Below, one piece after another: positions 56,395-64,000 of a DNA stretch of 64,000 nt. The notes under the pieces were generated by a model. It ran no database searches, was not told the origin of the DNA, and saw only the letters and a program-made list of their open reading frames with translations. The translations under genes and the position numbers were made by a program. Location of the stretch: the NCBI GenBank assembly GCA_001931875.2, contig MSJH02000625.1:124001-188000 (forward strand). Reading direction: 5' to 3'. This stretch comes from Byssochlamys sp. IMV 00236. Taxonomy: Eukaryota; Ascomycota; Eurotiomycetes; Eurotiales; Thermoascaceae. Numbering within the stretch: position 1 is the first letter of the stretch; each line of letters opens with the position of its first letter.

Positions 56395-57005
56395 AGGGTC
56401 AGAGCGACCCGGTTCACGGACAATTGGGCCGTCTAATCGCCAATACCAGAGATGGCAGTACATATCATCACGACCTGTCTGCTGAGAATGAAAATAAGCA
56501 CTGCAGTCAGTGGACTAGTATATATGATTTGGGATACTTCATGTTAATTTACTTCAATAGCATCTATTTAGTATCCGAATATTCTGTTCGAGAAATACAA
56601 ATTTCAACAATCGCGAGATTTCCTCGTTTCAATACAAGTCCTTGCGTGTCTGTAGATATAATAATTTAACTTGCGCGTAGTTAGCGCTGCTATACTGGTA
56701 TAGAGCCGTCAAGTCAAACTGTCTCGCTAGACCCAACGCTATACGGTAATTATCTGCACCTCTCTGATTCATTTCTCCAGGGAATTTCATGGAGACAACC
56801 AAGACTAGACAAATACCTCACAAGGCATAGGTATACTCTAGAGTGGAGTAACATACCTAAAAAGGATTCTTAAATGGAGATCTTCGGGGAGTTCAGCCGC
56901 TTAGCTAACGTGAACTATGCAAGATCTACACTAGACCTTCCTTACCGTTGCTACAAAAAACATCTGTGACTGGTACAACATTGTTTCCCAAAATACCTGG
57001 CCATT
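56395..57005. other. Convergent 3' flanks
   Basis: AT-rich DNA between the protease and the sugar transporter. No gene is seen. Confidence 0.4.
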
Positions 57006-59154
57006 CTAGACTCCTTTAACAGTAGGTTGTGCTGTTTCCACGTGCCCGGTTGTAACCTTATCCTCCATCACGGCCTCCTCCGCCGCGATATCCGTGTCTG
57101 TTACTAGCATGACTCTATCTCCAAACGCTGCTGCAATTTCCTCGAGAGTTCTTTGTTTAGTTTCCCTGGTTTATCCTTGTTAGTAGAAGGATATAATGAG
57201 GGTGGGGAAAGAACACATACGGAAAGTAGAAATACGCGATAGTAAGGAAGAAGCATGTACATGCAACGAAAACATAATAGTAATTTTCGTGGATATTGGC
57301 AAAGGCACTAGGACCCGCTTCGGTGACTAGCAATGCGGAGTATTCAGTTAGCATGCTATACATAACTGTTTAGAAGTACAGTAGCTACATTGAGTCATGC
57401 TAGGTACGGGAGGACATACCGGCAACATTAACAATAAAGTGCGATGCTGCAGCTAACCCCATGACCTTACTCCTCAGAGCAATTGGCAATATCTCCGCAC
57501 CATAAAGCCAGGTGGTGCTATTAAGCATGCCATCTACGTAATTGCATATGTTAGCAAGGGGTTGTGGACCAAGCTAACCAACCGCGAGAATGGAATGCTC
57601 ACAGTAGGCGACCACAAAGAGGTAAATGCCCAGAACGGCAAATCCCTTCCCCACACGGTTGTCGGTGTTTTGAAATTCTCGTTGCATCACTGCTGCATAT
57701 ATCTCTATGATTATGATTCCTGCGAGACCTGCAAGGATCATCCTAGGTACCTAGTGTTAGTACATGATCTTTTCATGCATTATATTCTCCACCTACTTTC
57801 GACGACCCCATTGGTCGGTCAGGTATTTCGTCGTCAAGGTGTTAGATACGAAGGAAATAGATCCATAGACTGCTGCAAGTGCGAGGATCATTTGTGGCCC
57901 GATGCCAAGTGATTTGTATAGGATGGCTATGCAGGTGGTTAGGAGAGTATGTATGTACATGATCTTTGATGGTCTTACTTTGGTAGTACTAGAAATTGTT
58001 AGAGTTAGGGAGTTTTGTCATCACTATAATATCTCTCATAAAAGTACGCACCTGGATCACATTAACGCCGGTAAGACTTGTCATTGTCTGCACGGCGATT
58101 GATCTGCAGGAAGATATGTAAGCTAGGCCATGATATTAATCAGGGGAATAGCCGTAACCCACGCTAGAACACGATGCCTAAAGAGCTTAAATATCTCTCG
58201 ATATGATGTGATTTCCCTTTGCATCTCATACTCGATCTGGGCTCGCATCAAAGCGAACTCCCTGTGCACCTCATGTGAATGTAAGTCTCGCCGAATTCTG
58301 ATGAACTCGATCCGGGCCTGCTCGACTTTGCCATTGCGGATAAGTTGACGTGGGGAATTCGGCATGAAGGTCGCTAGGCCGATAAACATGATGATTCCCC
58401 AGGGTATCTGAATTCCCAAAGGTAATCGCCATTGCGTTGGTCCGTACGGGGCATAACCACATGCAAAACCGACCCAGTTGGACATCATGGTACCGAAAGA
58501 TATACCACAGCCAGAAATGCCACCGATTAGGCCTCTCTGGTTGGGGCCGGAGATCTCGCTGAGGTATACTGGCACTGTTCCGACCAGTCCCCTACAATTG
58601 GGATTAAATATTGCCATCACTGCGCAGTATCCAGAACTATGTGTTTCACTCACCCTACAGCATAGCCAGCTAAGACACGGCCCGCGAGAAACATGCCTAT
58701 GTTTACCGATGCTGTCTGGACTACTGTACCGATCGTGACGATGATGCACATAAGCTGCATAAATCGAACACGTCCCACCTTATCGCCTATTGCAGTCTGG
58801 GTCAGGGCACCGAAAGCTTCTCCGGCAATGTACACTGCAACGACCTGGGAGATGTCAGATAGATCATCTAAATGGACTCATGTGCACTGACAGCCCCAGT
58901 AAGACCATTTGATGGATTGTTCATATAATTAATCCAGCTCTTGTGCGCGATTGCTATGGGACTGTTAATACTAAACGATCCAAACTCTTGTCATTTCTAC
59001 TTACTTGTGGTGGCGATGCCAGTATCGAAACCCTATTTCATTTACATGTATGAGCGATGCCAGAATAACTACTCTGGTTGGTAATTTGTCTTACAAACAG
59101 AAATGTGCCGATAGCGGCGAAAATGGCGATTCCAAATGTATACCACTGAGCCAT
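57006..59154 (-). CDS. Sugar transporter, major facilitator superfamily (12 exons)
   Basis: Exons on the minus strand: 59154-59095, 59032-59005, 58953-58892, 58844-58654, 58591-58163, 58103-58052, 57988-57979, 57926-57797, 57742-57603, 57533-57420, 57365-57221 and 57165-57006. They join in frame to 506 aa. The protein is a 12-helix proton-linked sugar carrier (PF00083). It shows LFGFDTGIATT in helix 1, IGDKVGRVRFMQL in loop 2-3, RVLAGYAVGGLVGTVPVYLSE, PNSPRQLIRNGK, TSLTGVNVIQYYQ in helix 7, TDQWGRRK, and YFPETKQRTLEEI at the end of helix 12. The substrate (hexose, pentose or disaccharide) is not readable. The seventh exon is only 10 nt. The many introns leave only short ORFs in the raw sequence. 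Confidence 0.87.
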
Positions 59155-60020
59155 CTTGAGAAGATTGTCAGACAGAGGCACAAGATGAGCGATATTGAAG
59201 GGGGATGTTCGGTGTCGAAGACGATAATCATCCGTCGTATTTGAATATCGGAGGCCAGATCACAGAGCATGTGTTGGAGACGGAGATCCTCCGAGCATAT
59301 GGCACGTGGGATTTTAGCATCAAGAAACGCAGTGTTATTTAATAGTCTTAAATGGAACACACTTCCCCAGAATATGGGGTATTATCCAAGTCCGGGGAGC
59401 GGGGAAATGAGGCCTGAACTCTGTGGCACGTTTCTTTCCCGAGGTCAATCGATCCCCGACATCAATAAATGATCAAGGTAGAGGAGGATGTTCAGATAAA
59501 GCTATCCCAATACTAGCAGATATTAGTCGCCTACCTAGAAGATGAGCTATTTAACAGACATTGGAAGGTACCTATAGATGTGTCTGGTAGTGAGGGGATC
59601 TTCTGTCTGTTTAGAACATTGCAGTCAATTTATCGCGTGTCTTACCGTGTCAGGAAGCTATTAATTTTCAGTCATATTTCTATCCACATCCTAATTTTGG
59701 CAATGTTCTTTCAGTTCATTGCTTTTAGTTCCTTGCTTTGTGACAATGGAGAGATTCAGCGCATTACGGAATCTCTAAGCACCACTGGAATTCGTACCTC
59801 CAATTATCATTATCGGGTAGTCTTCCGCAATTATGAAGCAAGCTTAATCTGGCTTCGCCAAAGCATACACCTGCAGACCAGTCGATAATGATGACTCTTG
59901 CTAAGGCGCCAAGAAGATACCGAGACATCGACACTTAACCCCCATAAGCCAAAGGATCTAAAGTATCCGTATGACTCTCACTTAGTCTATCATATCGCAG
60001 CCACGGAAGAGAAAAAAAGG
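59155..60020. other. Intergenic region, nothing recognised
   Basis: About 0.9 kb with only chance ORFs (such as 59580-59888, hydrophobic, no family signs). It contains the transporter promoter and the 3' flank of the EthD gene. Confidence 0.4.
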
Positions 60021-60440
60021 TCATGGTGTAGGTCTCCTAGTCACTTCGGGCGGATCAACCTCGACCACGTTGATCTTAGATCGATCAAGGAACTGCTCTT
60101 CATCTGCCGCGATCTTGGTTGCATTTTCTGGCTCTAGCATGGCAGCACGGAAATCCTCAAACGCAATATGGTTCTCAAAGCATAGCTCGCAGTATGCATC
60201 CCAAGAAAAGCCATCGCCGTCTCCCAGAAATAATTTCGGACGCAGATTCAGGTTAGAGACGTCCGTCGAGGAGGGGTCGGAAGGCAATCGCGGAAGATAA
60301 AAACGCGAATGAGATGCCGGAAATCTAGAACCAAGCAGCTCGAGTAGAAGAGGAATATGCTGGGTTTCATAGTGAGTCTTGAACTCAATTGGCGTAATGC
60401 CTGGCTTACGCCAAAGGAAGGCGACGATTGTGTACGACAT
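60021..60440 (-). CDS. EthD-domain protein
   Basis: Intronless, 139 aa. The opening SYTIVAFLWRKPGITPIEFK and the following HYETQHIPLLLELLG are the classic EthD (PF07110) pattern, a dimeric alpha/beta barrel. SWDAYCELCFENHIAFEDF and a C-terminal EEQFLDRSKINVVEV complete the fold. EthD proteins accompany ether-degrading P450s in bacteria; in fungi they often serve as cyclases or dehydratases in polyketide pathways (for example EncL/TpcL-like decarboxylases). No pathway genes lie beside it: the neighbours are a sugar transporter and a beta-mannosidase. It starts 491 bp from the divergent mndB gene. Confidence 0.88.
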   Translation of the reverse strand: MSYTIVAFLWRKPGITPIEFKTHYETQHIPLLLELLGSRFPASHSRFYLPRLPSDPSSTDVSNLNLRPKLFLGDGDGFSWDAYCELCFENHIAFEDFRAAMLEPENATKIAADEEQFLDRSKINVVEVDPPEVTRRPTP

Positions 60441-60931
60441 CAGAGCCGGGTAGATAAGAGCGCAGCACCAGTATGGGTTTCCAATTCAGGGTCAGATTTG
60501 GAAAGATCAAATTGAGAAGACACTAAAAGCATATGATAGCAGAGATAGGCTAGAATGGACAACGACAGTGTTGATGTACGCGCTTTGTTTAGGTGAAATC
60601 TTCAGAAATATATATAAGCGCCCCTATTGCAAGCACCAAAAGAACACGTCAATATTTTCATGACAGGAATAATGACGAGCTTGTCTTCAGTCGTAGCGAG
60701 AGACCAGATGTCCTCTCAGGTCTTCCAATCACGGAGACAACTTGATTTGGGGGGGGGGCCGTCATACAGTAGTGGACGTAGTCGAGGCACGGAAGACCCC
60801 CGCTGATTAAGTATCTTGACGGCCGGGCCAAGTTCCCAGACGTCAATTAAGCAACTAACCGCACGCATGCATTCGAAGTCAGCCATCAGACCTACTTTTA
60901 GACATTGCCCATCTACTTCCCGCCTTTCGTT
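60441..60931. promoter_or_regulatory. Divergent promoter region, EthD gene / mndB
   Basis: 491 bp between two divergent starts. A TATA-like ATATATAAG sits at about 60609-60617. A nine-base G run lies at about 60750-60758, an error-prone site for sequencing. Confidence 0.45.
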
Positions 60932-63714
60932 ATGGTCGAGATCTTCGAACAGACACTTTCGACAGGATGGTATTTCAAACAGGTGGACGACGCGGAACAG
61001 GCATGGATGCCCGTGCCGTCCATTCCCTCTGTTGTTCACCAAGATCTATTAGCAAATGGAGCGTACGTATTGATCTTATGGAGTTACAATTATCACCCCG
61101 AACTCGAGAAAAACATCCGCTTACTGCGATTCCAGGATTCCTGATCCATTCATTGGCTTCAATGAGCTAAGGACCGATTGGGTAGGTGAGAGGGCTTGGG
61201 TATATCGGACCTCATTTCAAAGCCCACCAATTCATCCCAATGCAGTGGTCGATTTGTTATTCGAAGGGTTGGATACGTTCGCAAAGGTAAAATTGGACGG
61301 AATAATAGTTCTCGAATCCGATAATATGTTTCTTTCTCATCGCCTGAATGTGACGGACTTCCTCAAAGCGCAAAAGCAACATGTGCTCGAAATTGAATTT
61401 GATTCCGCACCCATACGCGCGAGGAAAATCAAAGATAGTCACCCTGACCACAGGTGGGTCGGATACAATGGCGAAATGGCCAGACTTGGTGTCAGAAAGG
61501 CCCAGTACCACTGGGGCTGGGATTGGGGTCCCTTACTCATGACTGCAGGTATCTGGAGACCAGTACGACTGGAGATGTACTCTATAAGAGTAGACGATAT
61601 CTGTGTGGAGATTGAGGTGTCTAAGGATCATCAAGCAGCGACAGTGATGGCTTCCGCTCAGATAACTGGCGACAGTCCTGCAGTGTATAAAGCTGTATTT
61701 TCCTTGAGCTTAATGGGACACGAGATGGAGAGCAAAATAGTATCAATTGATACTAATGGCAATGCTAAGGCCGATATTGACATAGTAAATCCGCAGCTGT
61801 GGTGGCCCAACGGTTATGGCCCTCAGACACTCTATGAAATCTTAGTCTGTGTCACCAAGGACGGTGAGGCATTCCACCAGGTATCGAAGAAAATCGGAAT
61901 CAGGACGGCGGAAGTCGTCCAGGAGCTCGATAAACATGGAAAATCATTCTTATTCCGCATAAATGGAGTTGATATCTTTTGTGGTGGTTCATGCTGGATT
62001 CCGGCGGATAGCTTTCTCCCCAGTATCACCAAGGACAGATATCGACAGTGGATCGAACTGATGGCTGCTGGCCGTCAAGTGATGATAAGGTATTACTGGC
62101 TTCTATAACAATACGATTGGGTTGTGGTCCAGCGCAACTGACATCCTCTAGGGTATGGGGTGGAGGAATATACGAAGATGATTCATTCTATGACGCATGT
62201 GACGAATATGGAATCATGGTGTGGCAGGACTTTATGTTCGGCTGTGGTAACTATCCTACTTGGCCTGCCATGTTAGACTCTATTCGCAAAGAAGCGACAT
62301 TCAATGTACGACGACTGCGCCACCATCCAGCAATTGTGATCTTGGCCGGCAATAACGAAGATTATCAAGTGCAGGAACAGGAGGGTCTCAGTTATGACTT
62401 CGAGGATAAGAATAGGGACAACTGGTTGAAGAGTGACTTTCCTGCGCGGTATATTTACGAAGAGCTTCTCCCTACTGTTATAAGAGAAGAGTGTCCATGG
62501 GTGTTTTACCATCCTGGAAGTCCGTGGGGCGATGGAAAACCTACATCTGACCCGACTGTAGGCGATCTCCATCAGTGGAATGGTAAACTGTCCTCTTCCA
62601 GTTGTCAGGGCATTTGACAGTTGTTAACGATTGTATAGTGTGGCATGGGACACAAGAGAAATACCAAATCTTCGGGCAACTGGGGGGGCGGTTCAACAGC
62701 GAATTCGGCATGGAAGCGTTCCCACACCTGGAAACCGTCAATTACTTCGCAAAAAACGAGATTGACAAGTTCCCTCAGTCGCACATAATGGATTTTCATA
62801 ACAAAGCGGCTGGACACGAACGTAGGATTGCGACCTATGTCGAAGAAAATCTGCGGACGTCTACAGACTTGGAGGTAGCTCTAACTATGATTACCTTGGG
62901 AGGACTCCCGACTCTACTAACATTGAATTAGACATATATCCACCTGACTCAAGTAGTCCAAGCAGAAACGATGCTTTATGCCTACCGTGGCTGGCGGCGT
63001 CAATGGGGAGACAATCGTCGCTGCGGTGGTGCTTTGGTTTGGCAGCTGAACGATTGCTGGCCGGCGATTTCGTGGGCAATTGTCGATTACTTTCTACGCC
63101 CGAAGCCAGCATACTATGCAATAGCACGAGCATTGACTCCAGTCGCAGTCGGAGTTGAACGCGAACACCATGATTGGAGTGTCAGTCATGCGAGACCCCC
63201 GAAGACGATTAAATACAACCTTTGGGTTGCTAGCAGTCTACAGACAGAAGTCGTAGCTACCGTCGAACTGAGGTTTATTTCCATCAGCACCGGCTCTGAG
63301 ATCTGTCAATCAAGGACATATCGCGGCATCCATGTCATGCCAAACGGGACGACAGACATCATCCTCGATGGTATCATTGATTGTGTCGCGTATCCCGAAG
63401 CGCATGTGCTCGCTGCGCGGTTATGGATAGGTGATCGCATCGTTTCCCGTGACATTGACTGGCCGCAGCCCTACAAGTACCTTGACTTGACACACCGTGG
63501 GCTAGAGGTAAATGAATCGGTGCGGACAGACGACGAACGCATTATAGTCATCTCAGCAAAGAAACCGGTTAAATGCCTCGTCTTTGAAGAGAGGGACGGT
63601 GTTAGTTTAAGTGACAGCGCATTAGACATTGTTCCAGGCGATGATCAGACTCTGACGATAACAGGACTAAACGCCGGCGATGAGGCATTGAAATGGAAAT
63701 TTCTCGGCCAGTAG
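60932..63714 (+). CDS. mndB: Beta-mannosidase B (GH2, intracellular type)
   Basis: Five exons, 60932-61062, 61136-62089, 62152-62582, 62639-62874 and 62932-63714, give 844 aa, the length expected for fungal mndB. It removes terminal beta-1,4-linked mannose from manno-oligosaccharides. There is no signal peptide, which separates it from the secreted mndA type. Domain order: jelly-roll sugar-binding (DWVGERAWVYRTSF, FEGLDTFAKVKLDG), immunoglobulin-like (LWWPNGYGPQTLYE), then the TIM barrel. The barrel has VWGGGIYEDDSFYDACDEYG, the acid/base in LAGNNEDYQ (Glu431) and the nucleophile in NSEFGMEAFP (Glu527). GALVWQLNDCWPAISWAIVDY is a family block. All junctions close in frame. It probably works with extracellular mannanases and the nearby sugar carrier. 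Confidence 0.95.
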
Positions 63715-64000
63715 TTGTCCTGACTAGGTTCTGCATTCTATCAAGACCTGAGGACCATCTGGATGACGATCCTTCATTTCTACGGAGATGTTGCTTATTT
63801 CTACCGAAATGCAATGCACTCTTCACGGCACCGAATTTTTGAGAAAAAGACCAGGCATCTAACCAACTCTAGAAACACAGTATGTATCGATCGTATGACA
63901 GTCTTGATATACGATGTGGTGGGAACTTCAAGCAGAGGTTTCATCACAGGCACGTCCCTACATACGTCACTTGTAAACTCAATAAGGAATAACTTCTAGA
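63715..64000. other. 3' flank of mndB to the window edge
   Basis: No supported gene. A short ORF from 63763 shows no family features. Confidence 0.4.

Overview
This is filamentous ascomycete nuclear DNA, most likely an Aspergillus or close Eurotiales relative. The evidence is short GT..AG introns (about 45-75 nt) with CTRAY branch sites, several Zn2Cys6 transcription factors, an extracellular GH11 xylanase, an eqolisin (G1) acid protease, an mndB-type GH2 beta-mannosidase, and squalene synthase with its C-terminal anchor. Gene models were spliced by hand from the sequence. Reading frames close across every junction except in nbs1, two broken loci and the incomplete 5' end of the Zn2Cys6 gene at 27 kb.

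Left part (1-31 kb) is accessory in character. It holds the 3' end of a Zn2Cys6 regulator, an aldehyde dehydrogenase and an FAD monooxygenase. Next comes a gene resembling the Tse2 ADP-ribosyltransferase toxin fold (4977-5716), facing a degraded second member of the same family (about 6378-6790, minus strand). A broken-gene zone (about 5.7-9.0 kb) follows. Beyond it are a coiled-coil protein, another Zn2Cys6 regulator, a LURP1-related protein, a small DSG-containing protein next to degenerate tandem repeats, the GH11 xylanase with two XlnR-type GGCTAAA sites, an atypical kinase-like protein, a nitroreductase, a double DUF427 protein, an unknown conserved protein, an OCH1-like glycosyltransferase, a Zn2Cys6 regulator lacking a visible first half of its zinc cluster, and a GDSL/CE16-like esterase.

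Middle part (32-51 kb) is mostly conserved housekeeping: GPI mannosyltransferase I (gpi14), an F-box-like protein, a Dabb-domain protein and a Ser/Pro-rich coiled-coil protein. DNA polymerase kappa and the Nbs1 subunit of the MRN complex are head to head over a 113-bp shared promoter. They are followed by a Caj1/Djp1-type J-protein and squalene synthase (erg9).

Right part (52-64 kb) is again accessory or secretory: a hemerythrin-type protein, a 2.5-kb gene-free stretch, the eqolisin acid protease, a 12-exon sugar transporter with a 10-nt micro-exon, an EthD-domain protein and beta-mannosidase B. The xylanase, esterase, beta-mannosidase, sugar transporter and acid protease together suggest a plant-biomass-degrading saprotroph. 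No tRNA, rRNA, CRISPR array or intact transposon was recognised.
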